The position numbers were made by a program, and so were the translations under genes. A stretch of 64,000 nt of DNA, from contig CAWGPM010000008.1 in NCBI GenBank assembly GCA_963824415.1, positions 62,001-126,000 of the forward strand. The letters are read 5' to 3'. Of this stretch, positions 35,772-45,086 are shown piece by piece; the first letter of the stretch is position 1, and each line of letters opens with the position of its first letter. A model generated the notes under the pieces. It was given only the letters and a program-made list of their open reading frames with translations. It did no database searches and was not told where the DNA came from. This DNA comes from JABDQA01 sp963824415. Lineage in GTDB: Bacteria; Desulfobacterota; Desulfobulbia; Desulfobulbales; Desulfocapsaceae.

Positions 35772-37682
35772 ATGAATGCTCGAGCGAAGATACTGCTGGT
35801 CGATGATGAAGAACGATTTGTCGACGGGCTCCAGTCGATTCTCGAGCATTATGATTACGATTGTACCAAGGTTCTGACCGGCAACGCTGCCCTGGCGCTG
35901 CTGCAGGAGCATGAATTCGATGCGGCCCTGCTCGATGTGGGACTGCCCGATATCTCCGGCTGTAAAATTGCCGCGTTCATCACCTCCTACTACCCCAACA
36001 CCGCCACCATCATGTTGACCGGCCTGAACACCGTAGAGACCGCGGTCGAGGCCATGAAGCAGGGTGCCTATGATTTTCTGGCCAAGCCGATCAACCATGA
36101 CCAGCTCATCAAGATAATCGACAAGGCCCTCGAACATAAGCGCCTCAGAAACGATCTGCAACTCAGTGAAAAACGCTTCCAGGTACTGGCTGAAGCCGCC
36201 TGGGAAGGCATTATGATCCTCAGAAACAACCGGCTGCTCGAAGCAAACATGCAGTTTTACCAGATGTTTGGCTATGACGAAGGCGAGATGGGCGACACCG
36301 AACTGCTGGAGAAAATCATTGCTCCTGCAGCACTAGATGATCTTGCCGGCCAATTCAAAGACGCCGAATCCGGCAGTTTCGAGTCGGTTGGCGTACGGAG
36401 GGACGGCAGCAGTTTTCCGCTTGAGGCGCGTTGGCGGGAAATGGAATATTTCGGCTCCCCGGCACAGGTCTGGGCCGTTAGAGATATCACCGAGCGGGTC
36501 CGCGGTGAGCAGGAAAAACTGGCTCTGCAGGAAAAACTTGCCAAAGCGAACAAGCTCAAAGCCCTCGGTCTGATGGCCGGTTCCGTGGCCCATGACCTGA
36601 ACAATATCCTGACCGCGGTGGTCAGCTATCCCGATATCCTGCTGATGCAGATGGACAGCTCGGATAAGTATTATCAGGAAATCAAGAAAATCCAGCAGGC
36701 GGGCAAACGGGCCGCAGCCGTAGTAAACGATCTGGTCTCTATTGCGCGGGGCAAAAAAAGCCAGACCCCGGTTGAAAACCTCAACCAGATTATTATGGAC
36801 CACCTCAAATCGATCGAGCATGGCGAGCGGCAGGCCGAATTTGACGGGGTACGCGTTATGACAATGCTTGCCCCGGACCTGGGCAACGTCGAATGCTCGG
36901 CCCAGCGCATCCATAAAATTCTGTTGAATCTACTCGGCAATGCCTTTGAAGCGGTAAAGGCTGACGGCACAATCACCATCGCCACCGAAAACTGCAGGTT
37001 CATCAAACCGGTGGCCGACGGGCAGCCGCGGCGTCCCGGCGACTATGTCAAACTGACGGTTTCAGATAACGGGCCGGGTATCGGCAGGGAACATCTGGAG
37101 CGGATTTTCGATCCGTTTTACACCACCAAGAAGAACCAGAAAAGCGGCACCGGGCTGGGACTGTCCATCGTCTGGAACTGTGTGCTCGAGCATGACGGCT
37201 GGGTGGAGGTCAAAGACAACCAGCCGGGTGCGGTTTTTGAAGTGTATCTGCCGGCCACCAATCAGGCCCCGGCCTCCTCTTTCGAGGAGAAAGTGCAGCC
37301 CGCGAGGCGCAGCGGCGGAGAGACGATCCTGCTGGTAGACGATCAGCCTGAGCAGAACGAGACCATCCAGAAGATGCTCAATTCGCTGGGCTACAAGACC
37401 TTTTCGGTGACCAGCAGCGGCGAGGCCATTGCCTTTGTTCGCTCCTGCCGGGTCGATCTGGCGGTGCTGGACATGATGATGGGCGATGATATTAACGGCT
37501 GCCAGATCTATGAGCAGATGCTAGAGGCCAATCCAGCCCAGAAAGCGATTATTATCAGCGGCTATTCCAAAACCGATGAGGTGGACCGGGCCCGAACCCT
37601 CGGGGTGAGCCAGGTCCTGGAAAAGCCGGTCACCCTGCCCGCGGTCAGCAGGGCAATCAGGCAGGCACTTTCGGGCCCTTGA
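35772..37682 (+). CDS. Hybrid histidine kinase, REC-PAS-HisKA-HATPase-REC
   Basis: A 636-residue soluble protein. The first receiver domain (about residues 1-125) has LLVDDEERF and phospho-acceptor Asp55 in ALLDVGLPD. A PAS domain (about 135-255) follows, then HisKA with His274 in GSVAHDLNNILTAV, HATPase_c with NLLGNAFEAV, SDNGPGIG and GTGLGLSIV, and a second receiver (about 518-636) with LLVDDQPEQ and Asp567 in LAVLDMMMGDD. No output DNA-binding domain is present, so phosphotransfer to another protein is likely. The start ATG at 35772 follows the HDOD kinase stop by 14 bases; the two are probably partners. Confidence 0.92.
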   Translation: MNARAKILLVDDEERFVDGLQSILEHYDYDCTKVLTGNAALALLQEHEFDAALLDVGLPDISGCKIAAFITSYYPNTATIMLTGLNTVETAVEAMKQGAYDFLAKPINHDQLIKIIDKALEHKRLRNDLQLSEKRFQVLAEAAWEGIMILRNNRLLEANMQFYQMFGYDEGEMGDTELLEKIIAPAALDDLAGQFKDAESGSFESVGVRRDGSSFPLEARWREMEYFGSPAQVWAVRDITERVRGEQEKLALQEKLAKANKLKALGLMAGSVAHDLNNILTAVVSYPDILLMQMDSSDKYYQEIKKIQQAGKRAAAVVNDLVSIARGKKSQTPVENLNQIIMDHLKSIEHGERQAEFDGVRVMTMLAPDLGNVECSAQRIHKILLNLLGNAFEAVKADGTITIATENCRFIKPVADGQPRRPGDYVKLTVSDNGPGIGREHLERIFDPFYTTKKNQKSGTGLGLSIVWNCVLEHDGWVEVKDNQPGAVFEVYLPATNQAPASSFEEKVQPARRSGGETILLVDDQPEQNETIQKMLNSLGYKTFSVTSSGEAIAFVRSCRVDLAVLDMMMGDDINGCQIYEQMLEANPAQKAIIISGYSKTDEVDRARTLGVSQVLEKPVTLPAVSRAIRQALSGP

Positions 37683-37972
37683 GCCGGCACCGTATATGGC
37701 TGATCAGAATCTTGCTGGAGCAACACCCCCACCTTTGCCCGTTTTTGCGCGATCCCCCGATGGCAAGCAATGCCAAAAGAGTCACTATCTGATGCACTAA
37801 GCCGTCTTCCAATTGACAGGAATGTAATGTTTGGCTACTGTTAAATGGTAGTGTCTTCAAGGTTTTTTGATATCAATGCCAGAGTTCTTCCGTTTTGATT
37901 GGGGCGACCTATTTGCTATCCAACGCAGGTTGTTCCGTTGTCTTTTTACTCTAACGAAAGACAGGTGTCGCC

Positions 37973-38905
37973 ATGAAAGTATTTCAACGGGGGGTTGTCA
38001 GCCGTATCGGCCGGATCATTCTGCTCACCGCGCTGTCTTTCATGATTATTTACGGGGTAGTCGCGGCAATATATGCGACCAAGACCTTTTTCAAGGTAAA
38101 GATGAATTATGCGGTGGTGCTGGAGAAGCTGGGCGGTAAACGTCAGGCGGTCACCGATATTGGCTGGCATGTGCGCCTGCCGATCTTTACCCGGATCGAA
38201 CAGGAAGTGACCCTGATGAACCAGATCATGCATCTGGGCGGCACCACCCAGCCGATGCGGATCATCTCCCAGGAGAACGTCGCCTTGTGGACCTCGGCTC
38301 TGCTGACTTACCGAATTCGCGACCTGGAAACCTGGGCCATAGAGAACCTCGATCCGCTGAACCTGCTCCAGGGTGATTATGACGGCATCGTCAAGGACAT
38401 GCTGCAGTCAGAACCGCTGAATCTGCTGATCAGCAGTCGCCAGCAGGTCAAGGAAAAAATATTCAAGGCTCTGAAAAGCCAGCCGATCAACGAGGGCGGG
38501 CCGACCCTTGAACAGAAGTACGGCATTGAGATTATCAGTTTCGTATTAAAGGAAACCCGGTTCGGCGACAAACTGGTAGAGGCCTCGGAAGAGAAGAAGC
38601 GGCGCGAGTTGATTGCTGAAGCCGAGAACTATGCGGCGGACCAGGAGGCGAGCAGGATCAAAAAGCTCTACGCCGCCTACCTGGAGTCCATCAAATCGCT
38701 GCAGCAGGAGATCGGCAGGGCCGATGGGGCGACAGATACCGCGCTGCTGCAGTTTCTCAATCAGCAGAAATGGGCGGCTGCTTATGAAAAAAACCAGACC
38801 GGCCAGAACACCGTGGTCATCCAGAATACCGAGTCTTCCGCACCGCCGATAACCCTGCCGCTGCCCGCTCTTCCACCTCAGGTGGACAAGACGAGCACAG
38901 AGTGA
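37973..38905 (+). CDS. SPFH/Band 7 (HflK-like) membrane-anchored scaffold protein
   Basis: A 310-residue protein with one N-terminal membrane helix (about residues 14-37) and an SPFH domain (about 40-225: VKMNYAVVLEKLGGKRQAVTDIGWHVRLPIF is the opening block over 38095-38185). An Ala/Glu-rich helix (about 210-265) and a Pro-rich tail follow. SPFH proteins form ring- or dome-shaped membrane microdomains and often govern a protease, as HflK/HflC do with FtsH. Here the next gene, 6 bases on, encodes an AAA-Lon protease, so a similar regulatory pairing is inferred. An AGGTG motif precedes the ATG. The 290 bases upstream separate it from the hybrid kinase and hold nothing I can call. Confidence 0.85.
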   Translation: MKVFQRGVVSRIGRIILLTALSFMIIYGVVAAIYATKTFFKVKMNYAVVLEKLGGKRQAVTDIGWHVRLPIFTRIEQEVTLMNQIMHLGGTTQPMRIISQENVALWTSALLTYRIRDLETWAIENLDPLNLLQGDYDGIVKDMLQSEPLNLLISSRQQVKEKIFKALKSQPINEGGPTLEQKYGIEIISFVLKETRFGDKLVEASEEKKRRELIAEAENYAADQEASRIKKLYAAYLESIKSLQQEIGRADGATDTALLQFLNQQKWAAAYEKNQTGQNTVVIQNTESSAPPITLPLPALPPQVDKTSTE

Positions 38906-38911
38906 GCGTTG

Positions 38912-41900
38912 ATGCCGAGACGTCTGACCAAGAAAATCCGCTACATCCGCCTGCCGGAGAAGCGGATCGAGGAGATCGACGCGCTGGTCGCCGCCTGGTC
39001 CAACGAGACCAAGGAGTTCATGCGGGCCCGGCTCAACCAGTACCGGGCACCGTCGGGTTTTTTCGGGCTCTTTCAAAGGCTCTATAACTGGGCCCTGTTT
39101 CCGGCCAGAAAACGTGATCTCAAGATCCTGAAGGACCCCGAGATCCTGACCGACTGGCAGAAGCGCTTCGAAGTTTCCGGCCAGACGATTCCCCGCAAGG
39201 CCTGGAACCATATCCTGGAAAAAGAACTCAGCCCCAAGGATCATGCCTACCTGCTGGCCCTGCTGGAAAAGGAGCTTTCCGATGTGCATCTGCCCGAGGA
39301 ACTTGCCTATCTGTTTGAAAAGATCTACCGCGCACATCTCAGAAAGGAGTATACCAGCGACCCCGAGGTACCCAAGGCCCCGATTATTCTGTTTGTCGGC
39401 CCCAGCGGCAGCGGCAAGACAGCAACCGCGACCAGGGCCATCGAGCAGGTGATCTTTGCCAACGAGGTCCGTCCCGAGATCGATCTGCAGCAGAAAAAAT
39501 CAAAACTGTTGTCCGATGTTCCGTTCTGGAAACGTCTCGAAGATATTTCTCCGGAGCTGGCCGATGATATCGAGCAGCGCAAACGGCTGCGTCGATACAA
39601 GGCCCTGTCCAGGATTCCGCTGGTGAATCTGTTTTTCAGAAAGCAGATCGGTAAAAACATCAGTGATCTCGAAGAACAGAGCCTGTCCGTCGATTATGCC
39701 CGCATTACGCCCAACGACTTCCAGACGGCACTCTCCGGGGAGCCGGGCAACTATCTGCGGCGGGCCTTTGGCAATCCTAAATTCACCTGTATCAGGCATC
39801 TGGAAGAGGCGCACAGCGCTTTCGCCAGAAAAGAAAGCAGCGGCGTCAGCGGCGGTGTCGAGCGGCAGCAGGGAACCCTGGTGGACAGCTCGAACATATT
39901 GATTGACGAGATCATCAACGGCAGCCGGGACTGCCTGCTGATCGCTACCTCGGATCAGCCCGAGGTCTTCGATTCGGCTATTTACCGGCGTTTCGTGGAA
40001 AAAGGTTTGATTATCGATGTCTCGGAATACTGGCGCAACAAGTCCAACCTGCAGGAAATCGTCCGCATCGAGCTGATGAGAAACAATATCCGGGTGATTG
40101 CAGGCGACTCTCATGCCGAATATGACAACATCGGCTGGATCGATCTGGAAAGTCTGAAGATAGCGGTGGGTAAATTCTACAATATCTTCAACGAACGCTC
40201 CCTGCAGATCACCCCGGCCTATGTCCGCAAACTGGTGAGCTACATCATCAGCATTCGGGGTGATTTTAAGGCCGCTTATCTCGACGACACGCTGCTGGTT
40301 CGCAACGCCTTTGAAATGGTGGCCCGCAACTCGTTCGGCGACCTGTTCAAGAAGGTGGTCAACCGCATTGACCGCAGTGCCAACTGGGACGATTATGCAG
40401 GAGAGATCAAGCACACCTTTTCCGAGATGATCAACAATTGCCTGCTCTACAATATCAGCGAAGAAAAGGGCGTTGTGCTGAACGGGCCGCCGGGCAGCGG
40501 CAAGACCTACCTGGTGCGCACCTGGCTCTCCGACAACAAGAGAATCCATGATATCAGTGCCAATCCGAGTATCCTGCACAACCCGTCCAACCCGGTGGAC
40601 GGCACTGTCGAGAACCTGATCAAGCTCTATGATATTGCCAAGATGATCGCCCCGAGCGTGGTCTTCTTCGATGAGGGCGATGCGCTGGCCCCGCGCCGCA
40701 GCAGCAGCGGCGGGGCGCCCTCGGACCGGCTGACCAACAAATTTCTCAACATCATCGACGGAGAACAGCCGCTGTCCAAGGTCTTTACTGTGCTGACCAC
40801 GAACCGGCTCGATCTGCTCGACCCGGCCCTGATCCGTTCCAAGCGCCTCAAGGTCCTGGAGATATCGGGACAGCTCGCCTCAGGTGACATCAATGAAATT
40901 ATCGAGGCGACCCTGAGCAGGGTGGTCTGCGAAAAGGGGCTGAGTTCGGCCAAGGTGGTGGAAGCAGCCAAGGGCATCTGCAATACCCCGGCCGATTTCA
41001 CCGCCTTTATGGAAAAGGCATTGGCGTTGCGCAGTACCGAGTTAATGGTGTTGCACAAATTCAGATCCATTTCGACTCTGTCGGAACACAAACAGCAGCG
41101 CTTCTTGAAGTTCAACTTGAAGACCATCAACGGCATTCTCGAGGCGCTGGACAGCGGGACTACGCTGCAGCGACTGTTGAAGGAGGATACCCTTCATTTC
41201 CTGGAACGCTATGAAGAAGTCGTACGTCTGTTTGCCCGGGTCGCCTCCGACGATGACTATCCACTCTGTTACTCCCACCTGCGTCTGGCCCGCCAGGAGA
41301 TGTCTCAGAGCCCGACCAGGAAAGGCAAGGTCGAGCTGGACGATTTTCTCGAGGCGGAGCTCAGCAGGGAGCCGCAGAAAGGCTTTATCGTCGGGGTCGG
41401 TGCCAATGAGCTCGACGGGGTATTGCTGCCCATTGCCACGAGCCTGACCTATAGCCTCACCTCGGAAAAGGTTCTGGTGACCGGCGCGGTCTCCGCTTCG
41501 GGCGACAGCTCGGCCCAGATGGAGATGGCGGTTCAGATGACCCAGCAGTCTGCCCAGGAGGCTCTGACGCTGGTGAAAAATTATTTTCAAGCCTTGACCC
41601 CGGAGATCAGCTCAGCCAGGCTGCTGGGCGGGTTTCTGGCCAATTTAACCATCCACCACCAGCTCCTGTCTGCTTCCTACAGCGTCGGCGGCCCCTCGGC
41701 CGGCTATGCGCTGGCGCTCAATACCCTCTCGGCTCTGCTGCATATTCCCATTTATAACGATTTTGGCATCACCGGGGCTCCGTGGACCAAAGGGGTAACC
41801 AAAGATGAGGTGGGTGGCTCGGTGATCATCGGGGGGCACAAGAAAAAGACCGAGAAAGTCCTGCAGTACCTGCGGCGCATGTACATGCCGCGCCAGAACT

Positions 41901-42340
41901 ACCTGAGCCTGGAAAGCGATTTTCTGATCAACTACTGGATGCAGGACAAAGACATTTTAGGCGTTACGCATTTCGGCGATCTGGTTCCGGAAACCATCTG
42001 GCTTGGCGAAGATTACGAAAAACTCCTGATGGAGTTGATCGATGTGCGTATCAGGTATAAACTGAAAAAATTCCAGAGCAACGAAATCGACGAGAAGGCC
42101 GAGGAGCAGATAATCCGCCTCAAGGCAAAGCTCAGGCAGCTGGCTGAGCAGGAGATGGTGCGCAAGCTCAACGCCATCAGGAATTACCTGAGCAACCCTG
42201 AGCAAGATCCGCTCACCTCGCTTGAATCGATTTTCCAGCAAAATGAAAAGGTGACCGTCAAGGTGAAAAAACAGATGTTCAATCTGTTTGACCCGATTCA
42301 GGAGCGTATCAGAAGTTGGAAAGATAAATCGAACCAGTGA
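38912..42340 (+). CDS. Tandem AAA-ATPase with C-terminal Lon-type Ser-Lys protease domain
   Basis: A 1142-residue protein without the Lon N-terminal substrate domain. A helical lead (about 1-150) is followed by a first AAA module with Walker A GPSGSGKT (163-170); its Walker B appears degenerate (HLEEAH, 296-301). The second AAA module has Walker A GPPGSGKT (525-532) and Walker B VVFFDEGD (583-590), plus sensor-1 region VLTTNRLDLLDPALIRSKR. The Lon domain (about 840-1020) has GGPSAGY with Ser929 and GGHKKK with Lys977 as the likely catalytic dyad; spacing is close to that of E. coli Lon (S679/K722). A charged C-terminal helical tail ends the protein. ATG at 38912 follows the SPFH stop by 6 bases. 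The two-AAA arrangement with Lon is not one I know from characterised Lon families. Confidence 0.88.
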   Translation: MPRRLTKKIRYIRLPEKRIEEIDALVAAWSNETKEFMRARLNQYRAPSGFFGLFQRLYNWALFPARKRDLKILKDPEILTDWQKRFEVSGQTIPRKAWNHILEKELSPKDHAYLLALLEKELSDVHLPEELAYLFEKIYRAHLRKEYTSDPEVPKAPIILFVGPSGSGKTATATRAIEQVIFANEVRPEIDLQQKKSKLLSDVPFWKRLEDISPELADDIEQRKRLRRYKALSRIPLVNLFFRKQIGKNISDLEEQSLSVDYARITPNDFQTALSGEPGNYLRRAFGNPKFTCIRHLEEAHSAFARKESSGVSGGVERQQGTLVDSSNILIDEIINGSRDCLLIATSDQPEVFDSAIYRRFVEKGLIIDVSEYWRNKSNLQEIVRIELMRNNIRVIAGDSHAEYDNIGWIDLESLKIAVGKFYNIFNERSLQITPAYVRKLVSYIISIRGDFKAAYLDDTLLVRNAFEMVARNSFGDLFKKVVNRIDRSANWDDYAGEIKHTFSEMINNCLLYNISEEKGVVLNGPPGSGKTYLVRTWLSDNKRIHDISANPSILHNPSNPVDGTVENLIKLYDIAKMIAPSVVFFDEGDALAPRRSSSGGAPSDRLTNKFLNIIDGEQPLSKVFTVLTTNRLDLLDPALIRSKRLKVLEISGQLASGDINEIIEATLSRVVCEKGLSSAKVVEAAKGICNTPADFTAFMEKALALRSTELMVLHKFRSISTLSEHKQQRFLKFNLKTINGILEALDSGTTLQRLLKEDTLHFLERYEEVVRLFARVASDDDYPLCYSHLRLARQEMSQSPTRKGKVELDDFLEAELSREPQKGFIVGVGANELDGVLLPIATSLTYSLTSEKVLVTGAVSASGDSSAQMEMAVQMTQQSAQEALTLVKNYFQALTPEISSARLLGGFLANLTIHHQLLSASYSVGGPSAGYALALNTLSALLHIPIYNDFGITGAPWTKGVTKDEVGGSVIIGGHKKKTEKVLQYLRRMYMPRQNYLSLESDFLINYWMQDKDILGVTHFGDLVPETIWLGEDYEKLLMELIDVRIRYKLKKFQSNEIDEKAEEQIIRLKAKLRQLAEQEMVRKLNAIRNYLSNPEQDPLTSLESIFQQNEKVTVKVKKQMFNLFDPIQERIRSWKDKSNQ

Positions 42341-42350
42341 AAAAACACTG

Positions 42351-44249
42351 ATGAATTACCCCAAGCTGAGCACCTTATCGCAGACCCCTCCGTTTTCATT
42401 TCTGCCGCGGCAGAAACTCGAGCAGATTCAGCATAAGTTCATCGCAGAGCAGGGCCAGAAAAATGAAATCAAATTCGTTCAGAGGCAGACGAAGATAAAG
42501 TATCTCTATCTGCTCTCCCGTGGGTCTGCCGAGCTCTATTTCGAAAAAGGCAGGGAAAAGACCCTACGTCGCATTCTCTTTGAAGGCGATTGTTTCGGCG
42601 GTATCTCGATGCTGGTAAGCAACGCCTATGCCCTGAGAACCATGAAGCTGCGCGAGGATACGCTGTTTTACAAACTACCGGCCGACATCTTCCAGAACCT
42701 ATGTGACGAATACGAGGACTTCAAAGAGTTTTTCACCAACACCTTCGGCAAGAAGATGCTCGATCGGTCCTACGCCGATATGATCTCCAGGCAGGTGGGT
42801 GAAGTCGAACGCTCTTCGCCGTTTTTCGATCAGAAGATCGGCTCGGTCTATAACCAGAGCTTTTTCAGCTGTCCGGCCACCATGAGCATCATGGATGCGG
42901 CGGCAAAGATGTCTGAAGACGGCTCCGGGTACCTGCTGGTCCAGGATAATGACGGCATGATGCAGGGCATCATCACCGATGAGGATTTGAGAAAACGCGT
43001 CGTTGCGGTCGATTATTCCAAAGACGCGCCGGTGGCCGACATCATGACCAGTCCAATCATCTCGCTGTCCAAAGATGCCCAGCTCTTCGAAGCCTACCTG
43101 CTGATGATCGAGAAGGGCATTTCACATCTGCCGGTTGCTGCAGGCGGCGGCCAGATCTGCGGCATGCTGACGGATAGGCGGATCATCACCGAACAGAGTC
43201 GATCGCCCTATTTTCTGATCCAGGAGATCAGTCACAGCTCCTCGCCGGAGCAGCTGCAGAACATCCACAGCCGGCTGCCGGGCATGCTGATCGAGCCGAT
43301 CAAGAACGGGGCCCAGCCGGAGACGCTGACCAATCTGATAACCATGGTTGCTGACGCGGTAATGGACAAGGTCGTCTCCTTTGCGGTCGAACAGGCCGGT
43401 CCGCCCCCCTGTGATTTTGCCTTTATCATCATGGGCAGCGAGGGCCGCAATGAGCAGACCCTGAAAACCGATCAGGATAACGCGATCATTTACCAGGACC
43501 TCGATGACCCGGCTGAAGCGGAGCGGGCGGGCCAGTACTTTCTCGATCTGGCCGCGCAGATCTGCGGCTGGCTCGATCAGGCCGGTTTCGACTTCTGCGA
43601 AGGCAACAACATGGCCCAGAACCCCGCCTGGTGTCAGCCATTGGCGGTCTGGAAGACCTATTTTTCTCGCTGGATTCATGCAGCCAACCCGGAAGATCTG
43701 CTCAACTCTTCCATATTTTTTGATTTTAGGTGGGCCTGGGGTTCGAAAACTCTGGCTGATGAATTGACCGACTATCTGTTCGAATCGCTGGGCGGCTGGT
43801 CCGGTTTTTTCCGAAACATGGTTGAAAATGCGCTCTATTTTAAACCACCTCTGGGATTTTTCAGAAATATCGTGGTGCAGTCCAAAGGCGAACGCAAGGA
43901 TTCTTTCGACATCAAGCGGGCCATGATGCCGATCATCGATTTTGCCCGGATTTACGCGTTGAAGCTCGGTATCCGGGAGACCAACACGCTGCTGAGGCTG
44001 GAGCAGATCCAGCAGAACCGGCTGCTGACCAAAGAGGAGTACGACGATATCGTCCAGTCCTACCGCTATCTGATGAACCTGCGCTTCATCCGTCAGATCA
44101 CCGCGATTACCGAGGAAAGCGGCCGGGCCGACAACTTTATCAACCCCAAGCAGCTCTCCCGTATCGACCAGACCATGCTCAAAGAGATCTTCAAGCGAAT
44201 CGAGGGAATTCAGCAGAAGATGGGCATCGAGTTCACCGGCATTGTCTGA
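42351..44249 (+). CDS. cNMP-binding / CBS pair / DUF294 putative nucleotidyltransferase
   Basis: A 632-residue multidomain protein. A cyclic-nucleotide-binding-like domain occupies about 20-125 (YLYLLSRGSAELYFEKG, EGDCFGGISMLVS); two CBS motifs lie at about 165-285; a DUF294 nucleotidyltransferase follows with MGSEGRNEQTLKTDQDNAI (361-379), the GS..G and D-x-D pattern of the pol-beta fold. A DUF294 C-terminal helical domain closes it. Proteins of this class are frequent beside sodium:solute symporters in Proteobacteria, and their enzyme activity is unproven; adenylylation or uridylylation of a partner is possible. ATG at 42351 lies 10 bases after the Lon stop, so it is co-transcribed. A symporter lies 1 kb downstream on the opposite strand. 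Confidence 0.88.
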   Translation: MNYPKLSTLSQTPPFSFLPRQKLEQIQHKFIAEQGQKNEIKFVQRQTKIKYLYLLSRGSAELYFEKGREKTLRRILFEGDCFGGISMLVSNAYALRTMKLREDTLFYKLPADIFQNLCDEYEDFKEFFTNTFGKKMLDRSYADMISRQVGEVERSSPFFDQKIGSVYNQSFFSCPATMSIMDAAAKMSEDGSGYLLVQDNDGMMQGIITDEDLRKRVVAVDYSKDAPVADIMTSPIISLSKDAQLFEAYLLMIEKGISHLPVAAGGGQICGMLTDRRIITEQSRSPYFLIQEISHSSSPEQLQNIHSRLPGMLIEPIKNGAQPETLTNLITMVADAVMDKVVSFAVEQAGPPPCDFAFIIMGSEGRNEQTLKTDQDNAIIYQDLDDPAEAERAGQYFLDLAAQICGWLDQAGFDFCEGNNMAQNPAWCQPLAVWKTYFSRWIHAANPEDLLNSSIFFDFRWAWGSKTLADELTDYLFESLGGWSGFFRNMVENALYFKPPLGFFRNIVVQSKGERKDSFDIKRAMMPIIDFARIYALKLGIRETNTLLRLEQIQQNRLLTKEEYDDIVQSYRYLMNLRFIRQITAITEESGRADNFINPKQLSRIDQTMLKEIFKRIEGIQQKMGIEFTGIV

Positions 44250-44271
44250 CCAACCACCCAGCTTTCCCGCG

Positions 44272-44358
44272 TCGCTTTTGGGGAAGGCCGTATGTATATA
44301 GCCTTCCCCAAGTCTGCTTGGTTAGCGGGCCGTCTCAACTCGTGAACTATTCAGGCTA
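44272..44358 (+). repeat. Dispersed 87-bp structured repeat, copy B
   Basis: Matches copy A at 26156-26242. This copy has a perfect 9-bp hairpin, GGGGAAGGC (44280-44288) and GCCTTCCCC (44301-44309) with a 12-base loop, followed by a conserved single-stranded-looking block CAAGTCTGCTTGG and the TCGTGAAC box. It begins 22 bases after the DUF294 gene stop, in the same orientation, and there is no T-run. Confidence 0.6.
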
Positions 44359-44499
44359 AGCTCAATTCTTTTGTTGAAACCCCTTTATTTTAATGGTTTT
44401 CCTTGCGTTGCTGCAGACAACCTTCTATATCTTTGACGAGAATTTTCCCCCCACGAGAGCGGGCGTTCCGTTATCGCAAAACTTCAGCCGGAAAAAATC

Positions 44500-44928
44500 A
44501 TGACCAGCAAACAGCAGACGCTCCATCCTGAAAAGAGACCAGCCGTTTACCCCAAAAGCCGTATCACCCTGCTGAAATTTCTGGTGATCTGCTTTCCGTT
44601 GTGGCTGAGCGTCAAGTTTTACAGCGGCCCTTCTCATGAGTTGATCCAGAATTACCTGGCGAATATCCTCTTCATTATTTCCTGTGCGCTTGTTATTCAG
44701 CTTATCGCGCCAAAGCTGCGTTCTACCACGCTGCTTATTTCGCTGTTTCTGATCTTCTGCGTCATTGAGCTGGTGAGTTGGCAGTTTCCTGAACTCCTGG
44801 AGGGCATCTCGCTGTCCTTTCGGACGCAGGTGCTGATCGGGGGGAACTACTCACTGCATAAAATACCGTACTACGGGGTCGGAGCTTTTATCGGCTACTT
44901 CATTCTGAAGGCTTGTCGCACTAGTTAA
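44500..44928 (+). CDS. DUF2809 family small membrane protein
   Basis: A 142-residue protein with about four hydrophobic helices (about residues 25-42, 50-68, 76-92 and 120-137). The ELVSWQFPELLEGISLSFRTQVLIG stretch and the closing YYGVGAFIGYFILKACR match the DUF2809 pattern, in which an acidic helix, 'F......G..F...D...Y..G...G' and a terminal Arg recur. Function is unknown. The ATG at 44500 lacks a strong ribosome binding site. It stands alone between the DUF294 gene (250 bases including repeat copy B) and a MITE-like element that begins 8 bases after its stop. Confidence 0.7.
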   Translation: MTSKQQTLHPEKRPAVYPKSRITLLKFLVICFPLWLSVKFYSGPSHELIQNYLANILFIISCALVIQLIAPKLRSTTLLISLFLIFCVIELVSWQFPELLEGISLSFRTQVLIGGNYSLHKIPYYGVGAFIGYFILKACRTS

Positions 44929-44935
44929 GTTCACC

Positions 44936-45076
44936 GAGCCGTTTGCAAAACGTCCTTTTCGCCCAAACTCTGCGTTATGCTCAAAATTTTATCCTCGGAA
45001 TATTAAGTATATACCTGCGTTAAAATTTTTCTCATGCCTTGATTTTGGACGAAAACCCTCATTTTGCAAAAGGCTC
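44936..45076. mobile_element. MITE-like 141-bp imperfect palindrome with 4-bp flanks
   Basis: The left half, read as its complement, matches the right half along nearly its whole length: shared blocks are TAAAATTTT, CGAAAA, TTTTGCAAA and GGCTC at the ends. Ends are GAGCC and GGCTC. CACC occurs directly outside both ends (44932-44935 and 45077-45080), as a 4-bp target duplication would. There is no coding capacity. It follows the DUF2809 gene stop by 7 bases. A non-autonomous transposable element is the likeliest reading; a long regulatory hairpin is the alternative. Confidence 0.5.
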
Positions 45077-45086
45077 CACCGATTAA

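Noticed and set aside
39500..40579. A 359-residue minus-strand frame inside the Lon gene
   Set aside because: Antisense shadow of a well-supported coding region; no start signal or domain.
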